64,000 nt of DNA from Cyanobacterium aponinum PCC 10605 (GCF_000317675.1 NC_019776.1:1426001-1490000), one strand, 5' to 3'. Numbered from the stretch's first letter, positions 45,491 through 54,981 are shown. The notes: generated from the letters alone by a model not told the origin. Translations and numbers: made by a program.

Positions 45491-46108
45491 ATGCAAAGTT
45501 CAGCAATAGAAAATCAAGTTACCGTAGGTTATGAAGCCGAATCAGGGCATCATCATGGCCACCCTGATTATAGAATGTTCGGGTTAGTCTTGTTTTTAGT
45601 AGCAGAAAGTATGATCTTTTTTGGGCTTTTTAGTGCCTATATGATTTACTACGCTACTTTACCTGAATGGCCTATGGATGGTATTGAGTTAGAATTGGGT
45701 TTACCTGCTATTAATACCATTATTCTTGTATCTAGTAGTTTTGTTATGCACAAAGGGCAATCCGCTATTAGAAATAATGATGTCAAGGGTTTACAGTTTT
45801 GGTTTGCCCTCACCGCAATCATGGGCATAATCTTTTTAGTTGGTCAAGGTTATGAATATATGCACACTGGTTTCGGTTTGACTGACAACCTTTTTGCTAG
45901 CTGTTTTTATGTCTTGACTGGTTTTCACGGTTTACACGTTACTGCCGGTTTACTTTTCACTTTGGCGGTTTTGGTGCGATCGCGCTCTGAGGGTCATTAT
46001 ACTGCTAGTAAGCATTTTGGTGTAGAAGCCTCTGAATTATATTGGCATTTTGTGGATGTAATTTGGATTATCCTTTTTGTTTTAGTATATTTATTACCGT
46101 TGGTATAA
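45491..46108 (+). CDS. ctaE: Cytochrome c oxidase subunit III
   Basis: A 205-residue protein with five hydrophobic helices. VAESMIFFGLFSAYMIYY, SCFYVLTGFHGLHVTAGL and ELYWHFVDVIWIILFVLVYL are the subunit III signatures. The N-terminus is His-rich (SGHHHGHPDYRMF). It is the last gene of ctaCDE; a repeat element begins 2 bases after the stop. Confidence 0.96.
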   Translation: MQSSAIENQVTVGYEAESGHHHGHPDYRMFGLVLFLVAESMIFFGLFSAYMIYYATLPEWPMDGIELELGLPAINTIILVSSSFVMHKGQSAIRNNDVKGLQFWFALTAIMGIIFLVGQGYEYMHTGFGLTDNLFASCFYVLTGFHGLHVTAGLLFTLAVLVRSRSEGHYTASKHFGVEASELYWHFVDVIWIILFVLVYLLPLV

Positions 46109-46110
46109 GA

Positions 46111-46390
46111 TAACCTGAGTTCGGGATAAATTTTTATCTATGAGTGATGGGGAAAAGGGCAAGAAGCAAAGGTCAAAGGGCAAACCCCCCTTTATCCTCC
46201 CTCTCGAGGGGGGAGGGCAACGGTAAATAGTGTTGGGGTAAATAATAACCCCTAACTCCTGTAGGGGCGAATGGCCATTCGCCCCTACTTCCTCTTCTCT
46301 CCTCATCCCCATCCCCTAAACACCCTGACACCTGCAACCTGCAACCTGAAACCTAACCTTATCTGATATTCTTAAACAGAACTGAGTTTA
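46111..46390. repeat. TIR-bearing interspersed element, copy 2, with 28-bp perfect palindrome
   Basis: It begins TAACCTGAGTTCGGGATAAA and ends CAGAACTGAGTTTA. Inside are an inverted repeat CCCTCTCGAGGGGGGAGGG near 46195-46213, a perfect 28-bp palindrome at 46261-46288 (GTAGGGGCGAATGG and its complement), and the CCTGCAACCTGCAACCTG tract at 46331-46348. The right end matches copy 1. It fills the 345-bp gap after ctaE; no gene is seen. Confidence 0.65.
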
Positions 46391-46453
46391 ATATAAAAGT
46401 TGTGGGGTTTTACCCACCGTATGCGATTATATTTGGGAAAGCAAATTCAACAT

Positions 46454-49150
46454 TTATTGAGTGATATAATCAGCTAAAATAATTTTCTCCCGATGGGCTT
46501 TTATGAGAGTTAAATCCTGTTTACTGACTTGCTCTAACATATAGCAAATATGGTCAGGAGTTAATAAAGAGCCATCATTGACAGCGCTACCTAGATATTT
46601 TAATTTAACGGTATTTGTTGCTTGATCATCATTTTCTACTAAAGAAATATCATCAAGATTAATCCTTAAATTTACCATTTTTTTCTTGCCCTTTTTATCT
46701 GTTTTTGACATTAAAATTTCTGAAGAATTCTTCACATCTTCAATCCAATTTTGCCATTGAGATAGGCTATATTTATTATCACTGGAAAGGGTAATTAAAT
46801 ATTCGGCTTTGTTCAATAACTGGGTAGCTTTAGGAGATTTAACGGGTAATTCTTGCACCGCTAGGATGGGTAATTCTAGGGGTAATTGAGCAATTAATTT
46901 CTGCTTAAATTCCTCTATATCTATGGGGGTATGATTTTCAAAATCCACTATCTCCCCATTACTTGTCATACCCAATGATAAAGCAAGGGCAATGGAAATT
47001 TTTGGTCCGGGATGAAATCCCCCTGTATAGGATATGGGAATACCTGCCCTTCTTACAGCCCTATCAAATAGTCTAACTAAATCCAAATGACTAACTAAAG
47101 CCATATCCCCCTGCTTACCAAACCATACCCGAATTTTTTGGGCTTTCTCTTGATTGGGTTGAAAATCCCCTAAATAGTCGGGAATAGGAGGAGGTGTTAC
47201 CACGATATTATGACCAAAATCAGGACTACACACACCGCAACTACTACAACCATCAAAGGCACAATCAGGCACAGTGGCTTCCTGTAACGCCCTTTCTAAG
47301 TCTTCTTTGAGCCATTGTTTCTCAATACCAGTATCTAAATGATCCCAGGGTAAGGGTGCATCGTAAACCCCCCCTCTTACCCCACCCACAGGAGGAGATT
47401 CCCCCCGCTCTTTGGGAGAGGGGTTAGGGGTGAGGGTATTCCCCTCGCCCTCTGGGAGAGGGGTTAGGGGTGAGGGTAAACCGTCAAAAATATTCCATTC
47501 ACCATTTTGCACCTGACGATATTTCCAACTCAAACCTGCTTCTTCAATGGCTTGATTCCATGCACCATAAGCCTTATCGATGCTTTCCCACCATGAATCC
47601 ATACCAGCTCCCAATTCCCATGCACGACGTACTACAGGAGCAAGAGTGCGATCGCCTCTCCCCACAAAATCTTCAATGGCAGAAATACGCACATCAGTGT
47701 AATTGACTTTAACTCCACGCATTCCGTTGAATTCCTGCTTTAAAAGGATTTGTTTGCGTATAAATTCGGAAGTAGAAACGGAGTGCCATTGGAAAGGAGT
47801 ATGAGGTTTAGGGGTAAAGTTGGAAATGGTAATGTTAAAATTGAGACGCTTACTGCTGAGATGACGACATTCTTGACGCAACCATCTGACGGTTTCCGCT
47901 ATACCAATCACATCCGCATCGGTTTCTCCCGGTAAGCCAATCATGAAATAGAGTTTTACCTGATTCCAGCCTTCCCTCACTGCGGTTTGAATACCCCGCA
48001 ATAATTCCTCATTGGTTAAACCTTTATTGATTATATCGCGCATTCTCTGTGTACCTGCTTCCGGGGCAAAGGTTAAGCCCGTTTTCCGAGTACCACCGAT
48101 AATATTAGCAATATTTTCATCAAAGCGATCGACTCTTTGGGAGGGAAGGGATAAGGAGATGTTTTCCTCATGGAGACGGTTTTTTATTTCGATGCCTACC
48201 GCAGGTAATGAGAGATAATCAGAGCAACTGAGAGATAATAGACTAAATTCGTTAAATCCTGTCTGTTTCATCCCTTCTACGATGCTATCTACCACCTCAT
48301 CAGGCTCAACATCCCTTGCAGGGCGAGTTAACATCCCCGGTTGACAAAAACGACATCCTCTGGTACAACCCCTTCTAATTTCTACTGTGAGGCGATCGTG
48401 AACTGTTTGCACATAGGGAACTAAACCGATAGAATAGGCTGGGATAGGTGTGGCAACTCGTCTTAATAGTCTCTCAGGCACATCATCACGATTGGGCTTA
48501 ACACTACCATCGGCTTGTAAATCGTAGAATTGAGGCACATATACCCCGGGTATCTGAGCTAAATCCAGTAGTAGCTCTGTTCTGGTTAACCTGTCTCGTT
48601 TGCCTTCTTCAATAATTAAGCCGATTTCAGGTAATAATTCTTCCCCGTCACCCAATGCCACGAAGTCGAAAAAGTCAGCATAAGGCTCAGGATTAGAGGT
48701 TGCAGTTTGCCCTCCTGCGAATATTAAGGGGTAATCGGTATCTTTTCTTTCTTGCCAAGTTAAGGGAATATGAGCTAAACTAAGCATTTCTAAGATATTA
48801 GTCGCTCCTAATTCATAACTTAAGCTAAACCCTAAAATATCGTATTCTTTAACATCTCTTTTTGTTTCTAAGGCAAATAAGGGTATATTTCTTTCCCTCA
48901 TCTTACTGGCTAAATCGGGGGCAGGTAAATAGGCTCGATCGCACATTTGTTGCGGTTGTGCGTTAATAATATTATAAAGGATGATATGCCCTAAATTGGA
49001 TGCTCCTACTTCATAAACTTCAGGATAAGTCAATACCCATCTAACTTTTGCGGTGTCAAAGTCTTTATGTTTTGCCCCCAATTCGTTACCTAAATAACGG
49101 GCGGGTTTAAATATTTCTGGTGTAATTAGTGTATCAGATGCGATCGACAT
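46454..49150 (-). CDS. B12-binding/radical SAM protein fused to DUF2344 domain (TIGR03960-like), with in-frame repeat insertion
   Basis: An 898-residue protein. Residues ~1-200 form a cobalamin-binding-like Rossmann fold (EVYEVGASNLGHIILYN). The radical SAM core has CTRGCRFCQPG near 260-270, the CxxxCxxC cluster ligands. The part from ~670 is DUF2344 (FGKQGDMALVSHLDLVRLF, SYTGGFHPGPKISIALALSLG). A Cys-rich link CSSCGVCSPDFG lies between. Two repeat-encoded peptides (SPLTPLPEGEG, TPNPSPKERG) plus PPVGGVRGG sit at ~557-600, where homologues go directly to the PLPWDHLD segment. Related proteins are suggested to modify tRNA or rRNA; the substrate is unproven. Confidence 0.88.
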   Translation of the reverse strand: MSIASDTLITPEIFKPARYLGNELGAKHKDFDTAKVRWVLTYPEVYEVGASNLGHIILYNIINAQPQQMCDRAYLPAPDLASKMRERNIPLFALETKRDVKEYDILGFSLSYELGATNILEMLSLAHIPLTWQERKDTDYPLIFAGGQTATSNPEPYADFFDFVALGDGEELLPEIGLIIEEGKRDRLTRTELLLDLAQIPGVYVPQFYDLQADGSVKPNRDDVPERLLRRVATPIPAYSIGLVPYVQTVHDRLTVEIRRGCTRGCRFCQPGMLTRPARDVEPDEVVDSIVEGMKQTGFNEFSLLSLSCSDYLSLPAVGIEIKNRLHEENISLSLPSQRVDRFDENIANIIGGTRKTGLTFAPEAGTQRMRDIINKGLTNEELLRGIQTAVREGWNQVKLYFMIGLPGETDADVIGIAETVRWLRQECRHLSSKRLNFNITISNFTPKPHTPFQWHSVSTSEFIRKQILLKQEFNGMRGVKVNYTDVRISAIEDFVGRGDRTLAPVVRRAWELGAGMDSWWESIDKAYGAWNQAIEEAGLSWKYRQVQNGEWNIFDGLPSPLTPLPEGEGNTLTPNPSPKERGESPPVGGVRGGVYDAPLPWDHLDTGIEKQWLKEDLERALQEATVPDCAFDGCSSCGVCSPDFGHNIVVTPPPIPDYLGDFQPNQEKAQKIRVWFGKQGDMALVSHLDLVRLFDRAVRRAGIPISYTGGFHPGPKISIALALSLGMTSNGEIVDFENHTPIDIEEFKQKLIAQLPLELPILAVQELPVKSPKATQLLNKAEYLITLSSDNKYSLSQWQNWIEDVKNSSEILMSKTDKKGKKKMVNLRINLDDISLVENDDQATNTVKLKYLGSAVNDGSLLTPDHICYMLEQVSKQDLTLIKAHREKIILADYITQ
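47370..47479. repeat. GC-rich repeats inserted in frame in the radical SAM gene
   Basis: Two copies of a CTCTGGGAGAGGGGTTAGGG, GTGAGGG unit (47400-47438 and 47439-47477) follow a CCCCTCTTACCCCACCC tract. Each copy can form a CCCTC...GAGGGG hairpin. They keep the reading frame on the minus strand. Confidence 0.85.
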
Positions 49151-49281
49151 TATTTTCTCTATAAGAATTACTTTAAACCTTAATTATAAACTGTCCTGTT
49201 TGAAGATAAATCAAATCAGAAAATATAAGCTAATCTATGGAAAAGTTTATTAAGATTCACACAAAGAATTAGAAAATAATT

Positions 49282-50157
49282 ATGAATAATTTAAAAATAG
49301 TTAATTTATATATTTATCCTATTAAGTCTTGTCAAGGAATCGAAGTTAAATCAGCACAAGTTACAGCAAAAGGTTTATGTTTAATCAATAATTCTTGTAA
49401 TTGTACCGTAGGCGATCGCACTTTTATGTTAGTTAATGAACAAGGTAAATTTTTAACTCAGAGAGAATATCCTCAGTTAGCAACTATAAAAGTAGATATT
49501 AGTGATAATAACTTGATTTTAAGTAGTGAAAATAATGACATTTCGCCCTTTGAGTTGACTATTTTAGAAGAAAATATTTCCAGAAAAGTTACTGTTTGGC
49601 GAGATGAAACCATAGGTATAGATCAAGGAGAAGAAGTAGCAAAATGGTTTAAAAATGCTTTGAAATTAAATACCAATTGTTACTTAGTAAAACAATCTCC
49701 TCAGTATATTCGTCCTATTAATAGTAAATATAGTTTAAAAGAAAATCAACCTGTAAGTTTTGCAGACGGGTTTCCTTTTTTATTAACAAATACTGCCTCT
49801 TTAGCTGAACTAAACCATCAATTAAAAGTAAAATATCCTCAAGATAACTTGCAAATTCCCATGAAAAATTTTCGCCCTAATATTGTTATTGATACCGATA
49901 CTCCCTTCATTGAAGATACGTGGGAAGAAATTGAAATTAATTTGATTAAATTTAAGTTAGTTAAACCTTGCAGTCGTTGCATAATCATTACTACACATCA
50001 AAAAACGGGAGCAAGAAACCCTTATAAAGAGCCATTATTAACTCTTGGTAATTTTCGAAAAACTCAAGATGGAATTATGTTTGGTCAAAATATGATAGCC
50101 TTGTCAGAGGGTGTTATTCACGTTTCATCGCATCAAACTATAAAACACGAAAAATAA
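49282..50157 (+). CDS. MOSC-domain protein (N-terminal MOSC_N beta-barrel plus MOSC)
   Basis: A 291-residue protein. The N-terminal domain has LYIYPIKSCQGIEVKSAQV and GDRTFMLVNEQGKFLTQRE; the MOSC domain has FRPNIVIDTDTPFIEDTW and KPCSRCIIITTHQKTG, where the Cys is the molybdenum-cofactor ligand in this family. Relatives bind Moco and reduce N-hydroxylated compounds, as mARC and YcbX do. The length is normal. No ferredoxin domain is fused. Confidence 0.93.
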   Translation: MNNLKIVNLYIYPIKSCQGIEVKSAQVTAKGLCLINNSCNCTVGDRTFMLVNEQGKFLTQREYPQLATIKVDISDNNLILSSENNDISPFELTILEENISRKVTVWRDETIGIDQGEEVAKWFKNALKLNTNCYLVKQSPQYIRPINSKYSLKENQPVSFADGFPFLLTNTASLAELNHQLKVKYPQDNLQIPMKNFRPNIVIDTDTPFIEDTWEEIEINLIKFKLVKPCSRCIIITTHQKTGARNPYKEPLLTLGNFRKTQDGIMFGQNMIALSEGVIHVSSHQTIKHEK

Positions 50158-50160
50158 AGG

Positions 50161-50580
50161 CTCTTCTACAGTGGTTATGATAAATTAAGAGAAACAGGAC
50201 TTCCATAACCTTTATTGAATAGTATTTATAGTAAAACAAAAACTAAAAGTTTATAAATTATTATTTAATAATCTCCTATTGCCTATTGCCTCTTGCCTCT
50301 TGCCTACCCTAACTAATGATTTACACGACGAGAAGTGATAGAGCCAAAATAAATAGATATTTAAGATTCTTCTACAGTAATTATAGCAAACTATGAAAAA
50401 TAACTTATATAAATCGTGCTGTACAGGAGTTATGGTAAAACAAAAGTTAAAAGTTTATTAATTATTATTAAATAATTTCCTTTTCCCCTTTTCCTCTTTT
50501 AAGGAGAGATATAGAGGGGTTTCCTACTACCTAAACCAATAATTTACATAGTCACGGTGAGAAAGCCATATTTAATTACT
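50161..50580. repeat. Degenerate tandem duplication of about 205 bp
   Basis: Two copies in the 435-bp gap between the MOSC and cas6 genes. TCTTCTACAGTGGTTAT (50162) matches TCTTCTACAGTAATTAT (50368); TAGTAAAACAAAAACTAAAAG (50229) matches TGGTAAAACAAAAGTTAAAAG (50433); ATTTACACGACGAGAAGTGA (50319) matches ATTTACATAGTCACGGTGAG (50542). A fragment with ACGACGAGAAGTAATAGAGCC recurs near 61383-61404. No gene is seen, and no array of short repeats and spacers. Confidence 0.6.
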
Positions 50581-50592
50581 CTAAAAATAGAT

Positions 50593-51348
50593 TCAAAAAG
50601 ATGTGTTGCCCATGCCTAAACGAGTTTTTATTCCCGTGCCACAATAATTTGAATAATTCATTAAAAGATTAACTACATTAATCAATAAAGTGTCAACTTT
50701 TAAAGGTATTTTGAGTTTAACTTCTCCGATAAAACCTGTCTTTTTTTGCTGACCAATATATTGTTGGCGACTATATAGTTTATAATAATTAAAATAGATG
50801 TTTTCTGATAAATATTGCGTTAATTCATCTCCTCCTAAATAAATATTACAAAAATAATTCCATTTATCTAACCAGCTACGAAACATTAAACTAGGAATCG
50901 GTAAAGGTAAATTAATTTTTCCTTGTGCAAAAGCAGTAGGAGTCAAAAAATTAATAGTATATTCTCTTATACTATGAGGATCATTTGCTACTAATTTACT
51001 ATATATTTCTTCATAAGAAGTAATTTTATTTTCTCTATTAATTACATCTAATTGAATGCCTAAAAAGTCTAAGGAAGAATTAAATTTTAAGTTTTGGATA
51101 GCATTGCTGGCATTAAATTCTAATCCTGACAATGAAAGATAATATTTTTCATCAGGGAATAAAATATAAAAGTTTCCTTCTTTTTTACAATTACCAATTA
51201 TGCCAGAAAAAGTAATTTCAGGGATAGGATTATTTATAAAATCTAAGGACATTTTTTGATACAAATTTTTAATTAAAAAAACTGTATAACTACAAGGCAA
51301 AAGAGTTATTTCATTTACTGTTAATGTCCATGTTGACTTAATTAGCAT
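50593..51348 (-). CDS. cas6: CRISPR-associated endoribonuclease Cas6
   Basis: A 251-residue RAMP-fold protein. The start (STWTLTVNEITLLPCSY), FLTPTAFAQG, LPLPIPSLMFRSWLDKWN, TGFIGEVKL and the Gly-rich GTGIKTRLGMGNT at the C-terminus are typical of cyanobacterial Cas6. Cas6 cuts precursor crRNA within the repeat. It is the last gene of the csm operon on the minus strand. No array is present in the window, so its substrate must lie elsewhere. Confidence 0.93.
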   Translation of the reverse strand: MLIKSTWTLTVNEITLLPCSYTVFLIKNLYQKMSLDFINNPIPEITFSGIIGNCKKEGNFYILFPDEKYYLSLSGLEFNASNAIQNLKFNSSLDFLGIQLDVINRENKITSYEEIYSKLVANDPHSIREYTINFLTPTAFAQGKINLPLPIPSLMFRSWLDKWNYFCNIYLGGDELTQYLSENIYFNYYKLYSRQQYIGQQKKTGFIGEVKLKIPLKVDTLLINVVNLLMNYSNYCGTGIKTRLGMGNTSF

Positions 51349-51501
51349 TGATAATTTTCACTGAATTATTTTATTATATTTTGCTTTCATCTCCAGCCCT
51401 TTTTCTACAGGGTTAGGGAAGTTTTTTACTATCAACTATTCATCATTCACTAAGTGCTTTTACTCTTGACTACCTTAATCAAAACACTTTTTAAATATTT
51501 C

Positions 51502-52779
51502 CTAATTAATAATATTTAACTTTGTCCAACCCGGCACATAACGAATGTGACTATCTCGATTAAGAATGGTGCGGCGGGATTTTGGGGCTTGAAAATTAGG
51601 AGCTTTTAACCCACAAGTGTCTCTTATTTGCTCTCTTAAATCGTCATTTATCAACCAGTTAATGGTAGTGCCTCCCATACTTGTACCCCATCCCAATCTT
51701 AACTGATAGGGGCATTTTTCCTCTTCATAAAAATCTCTAATTGACTCAAAATCTAAATTTTTTCCTTTATCTTTATTATCATTAATATTATTCCAATAAT
51801 CATATTCCCCATCCCATTGAATTTGACTGAATTCTTGACAGATATTAACTAATTCTTCAATACTATTAAAAGGCAATTTCATACCTTGATTATGATTAAA
51901 CCAAGATAGCATTTCTACATCTAAAGTAATGGTAAATTCACAGCGTACATTAAAAATCATTTCTGTATATAAAGAGGCTTTATATTTAGCATTATAATCA
52001 TGAAAATGACTAGAAACAATTACTTCAGTAACAACGGGAATATTATAAGTTTTTCGTTTTCCTGTTTTTTTATTGGGTACAGTTTGGGCTAACAAGGGGG
52101 TAGAATCACTAATATCTAAAGCTCTTAAAAAGTCAGTATAAGGACCTATTCTTGGTTGATATTTTTTATCTTTATATCCTAGGCTAAAATCTTCAAATAA
52201 ATCACTCATAAATAGTCTATCATCGGCAAATTTTGCTCTTCTTCTTAATTCCCCATTATTAATTTTTTGTCTTAATTGTGCTTCTATTTGACTAATTCTC
52301 TTTGGGGTATTATATTCTTCTCTATGTTTAAGTAGGAAAAATGCGATCGCACTTCTCATTGCTCCTTTTATGCTACTACCGGGTATATAAGGCTCACCAA
52401 AACCATTACGAATCATGGGGCGTAAGTCAGAGATTTTACCATTTACCCATTTACGACTGATACCAATAGCAGGAAAAACTTGATTATCGTAACTATCTGT
52501 TAAATTCTGCCAGTTTTCGTCAATACTGTCTAAAAGATATTTAATATCTTCTTTATCCTCAATTTTTTGAATATATTGCTGTAACTTGCCCCTCTCCAAT
52601 AAAACCCGTGCTAAGGCTTCCTGATTAGGCAAATAAACCTTACCACCAGCTTGTATATATTCATAAGGATTAAGTTGAGATACAGCACCTCCAATTCTCA
52701 AAATAGGGCTAGTTAAACGTATCTTAGCAGTTTGATAATTCTTGGTGAAGGTGAGAGGTTGTAAAGTTGTGGTATTCAT
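51502..52779 (-). CDS. csm5: Type III-A CRISPR RAMP protein Csm5
   Basis: A 425-residue RAMP protein. RLTSPILRIGGAVSQLNPYE at the N-terminus, GEPYIPGSSIKGAMRSAIAF (the conserved Gly/Ser loop) and LRLGWGTSMGGTTI near the C-terminus mark Csm5. It caps the 3' end of the crRNA-bound filament. It is two bases downstream of the csm4 stop codon, so the two are translationally coupled. Confidence 0.92.
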   Translation of the reverse strand: MNTTTLQPLTFTKNYQTAKIRLTSPILRIGGAVSQLNPYEYIQAGGKVYLPNQEALARVLLERGKLQQYIQKIEDKEDIKYLLDSIDENWQNLTDSYDNQVFPAIGISRKWVNGKISDLRPMIRNGFGEPYIPGSSIKGAMRSAIAFFLLKHREEYNTPKRISQIEAQLRQKINNGELRRRAKFADDRLFMSDLFEDFSLGYKDKKYQPRIGPYTDFLRALDISDSTPLLAQTVPNKKTGKRKTYNIPVVTEVIVSSHFHDYNAKYKASLYTEMIFNVRCEFTITLDVEMLSWFNHNQGMKLPFNSIEELVNICQEFSQIQWDGEYDYWNNINDNKDKGKNLDFESIRDFYEEEKCPYQLRLGWGTSMGGTTINWLINDDLREQIRDTCGLKAPNFQAPKSRRTILNRDSHIRYVPGWTKLNIIN

Positions 52780-52781
52780 GA

Positions 52782-53861
52782 TTATTCAGAGATAGAAGTT
52801 AATTGGACTTGAATGGGCAAAGAAAGACTAATACCACTGCGATAAACTTTATGAACTTTTTTGAAATCGCTAGGGGTGACATCTGCTAATTCCCCTTGAG
52901 GGATAGTGGAAAATACTGAACCTTCTGTAAACATTCGTACCATCTTCCGTCTTAGTTGTCGCCCTGAAAAAGGTGAGCCTATCCATCCTCCTCTTTCTTG
53001 AATTTCATAGTAGCTTTTATCGATAATTTCTGAAGAAATAGAAGAATTCCAAAATAGACTAATTAAACTGTATAAATCTCCCTGATTAAAGTTAATAACA
53101 TCTTGCCATTGGGGAGGCAATTCTAACCATTCGGGGGTAAATCTTCCCGCACCACTGGATTTTTCTCCACCGATACCCTCTTCTGCCAAAAGGTGTAAAG
53201 CGGCGCATATTTTTATTTCTAATTCTTTTGTATTTTCAGCAAAATTAATCAGAAAATATAATCCAGAATATTCCTTTTCATCTTGGTAATTGTACTGTAC
53301 AAAACCCGTGTGATAAAAATTGGTGCTACTATCATTTCTATCGATTGCTACCTTGGGATTTTTCTTAATTTCAAAATTATTTTGATAATCAAATACCCCT
53401 TGTTGTGCTAAGTAATTATGACTATTATTTTTTCCTTGAGTTTTACTTGTTAATTCTTCTATATCATCTTGAGTAAAATCTGCTTTTTGATACCATTTTT
53501 GCCAGATTGTCAAGGGTAAATGTTTAAGTTTTTTGTAGGTTTTAGTAAAAGCTAAATCGTCCTTAATGGGATAGTTTTTAGGAAATAATAAAGGTTTGGG
53601 TAGATAGTAAGTAAATTTATCTTGATTACGATGATAAATAAAAGTAGAACTATGGCGAAATAAATGAGGATTTTGATTAATTTGGTTCAATAAATCTTCA
53701 ACTTCTTTTTTGCCAAATAAACGAGCGTAGGAGGTAATTAAAGCACTAAATAAAGTATCCGATTTGACTCTTTCTTGGGTTTCTTCTAAACCTATACCAA
53801 CTTCGCCGAAATGAGCTAAATTTTTAGTAAAATTAAGATGAATTAGTTTCCAATTAGACAT
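52782..53861 (-). CDS. csm4: Type III-A CRISPR RAMP protein Csm4
   Basis: A 359-residue RAMP protein. HFGEVGIGLEETQERVKSDT near residue 17, FSALITSYARLFG and the late Gly-rich loop GGEKSSGAGRFTPEW identify Csm4. It binds the 5' handle of the crRNA and Cas10. It is separated from csm3 by 169 bases without a gene, a wider gap than elsewhere in the operon. Confidence 0.93.
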   Translation of the reverse strand: MSNWKLIHLNFTKNLAHFGEVGIGLEETQERVKSDTLFSALITSYARLFGKKEVEDLLNQINQNPHLFRHSSTFIYHRNQDKFTYYLPKPLLFPKNYPIKDDLAFTKTYKKLKHLPLTIWQKWYQKADFTQDDIEELTSKTQGKNNSHNYLAQQGVFDYQNNFEIKKNPKVAIDRNDSSTNFYHTGFVQYNYQDEKEYSGLYFLINFAENTKELEIKICAALHLLAEEGIGGEKSSGAGRFTPEWLELPPQWQDVINFNQGDLYSLISLFWNSSISSEIIDKSYYEIQERGGWIGSPFSGRQLRRKMVRMFTEGSVFSTIPQGELADVTPSDFKKVHKVYRSGISLSLPIQVQLTSISE

Positions 53862-54030
53862 GATTTATTTGTAAAATTTTTCTCTCAAGCAGGAAAAATG
53901 TTTAAGTTGAGTTACTTTTCTATTTATTTGCACTTTTGTCAGATTAAAAACCTAATGATATAGGTATTTTTTGCGTAATTTTGTAAAAAACTTCATAGCA
54001 AAAAGGCTCAATAAATTAAGCTACTACAAG

Positions 54031-54981
54031 CTAATTTTGTTTCGGATTTAACAATCCTTTTACATCTTGAAATCTCTCTAATAAATTATCTGTATTATCA
54101 ATATTATCCAGAAGAAATTTATCCTCTTGTTTCTTTGTAATAGCTTGACGATAAAAGTCAAGAGTGCGATATTTTATGTTAAAGTTAGTAAAGTTTATTT
54201 TGCCATATCCCCTTGAACCATGCCCCCCTAGGGCATCATCTTCCAGAATTTTAAGTGCGATCGCAATATTCTCTAAGTCTTTTTCTACCTGAGTTTCATC
54301 CTCTACCGTATAAACAATTTCAAACTCAAATACAGAACCTGCGGGAATACGCTCCACTTGACGGGGATTGGCGGCGGAAGTGACTCGATCGATGCCATTT
54401 TCAAATTTCCACTCGGTCATATATAAGCCCGTGTCAATATTTTGCAGACGTTGAGCCGAATCGGCTTTTAAATGAGCATCTCGGACAATTAATCTAGCAC
54501 TGTAGTTGCGCCCCTTGATTTTGGCATACTCTTTCCCTTCAATGGTTTTTGTCTGTTTATAATCGAGTTGTTGACTATCGGCAACAGTCTTTTCTATCCA
54601 ACAATCTTTGCCCGTTGAACCAAAAACCCGACTTAATTCACAGTGTTTTGCTCCTTCAAACTTTACTAAATTACCTTGCACATCACTATAACCATCTTCT
54701 GTATCATCACTTTCGTAGCGATAGGTACCACTACCACCGGAGCGATTTAGGGGTTTATTTAGCATTCTCTCTAAAAGTGAGCGTAATTTACCTTTCATGG
54801 ATGAACCGGGTAAATATGGTTGTAGGGTTATCGGATCTCGAATAACAGATTTATCTAAGCCTCCTATGTCAAGATTTTCAGCACCACCACCAATATGTAA
54901 ACCAGTTTTAACAAGAATGTCACTTTTAATGATAATTTTACCTAATAAATTTCTTTGGGGCTTGTCGATAACTTGTGCCAT
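54031..54981 (-). CDS. csm3: Type III-A CRISPR backbone RNase Csm3
   Basis: A 316-residue RAMP protein. IGGLDKSVIRDPITLQPYLP contains the aspartate at the position of the catalytic Asp that cuts target RNA every six nucleotides, followed by GSSMKGKLRSLLERM and, late, DDALGGHGSRGYGKI. The protein is longer than the usual ~220 residues, with an insert at ~75-125 (GGSGTYRYESDDTEDGYSD). It is 3 bases downstream of csm2. Confidence 0.95.
   Translation of the reverse strand: MAQVIDKPQRNLLGKIIIKSDILVKTGLHIGGGAENLDIGGLDKSVIRDPITLQPYLPGSSMKGKLRSLLERMLNKPLNRSGGSGTYRYESDDTEDGYSDVQGNLVKFEGAKHCELSRVFGSTGKDCWIEKTVADSQQLDYKQTKTIEGKEYAKIKGRNYSARLIVRDAHLKADSAQRLQNIDTGLYMTEWKFENGIDRVTSAANPRQVERIPAGSVFEFEIVYTVEDETQVEKDLENIAIALKILEDDALGGHGSRGYGKINFTNFNIKYRTLDFYRQAITKKQEDKFLLDNIDNTDNLLERFQDVKGLLNPKQN

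Noticed and set aside
46094-46312. A 72-codon minus-strand frame downstream of ctaE
   Set aside because: It is made of repeat sequence (palindromes and low-complexity tracts) and has no protein-like composition.
47470-48218. Several plus-strand frames of 60-80 codons over the radical SAM gene
   Set aside because: They overlap conserved coding sequence on the minus strand and have no homology signal or ribosome-binding site.
50161-50580. A CRISPR array next to cas6
   Set aside because: There is only one ~205-bp degenerate duplication, with no regular repeats of 25-40 bp and no spacers of equal size.
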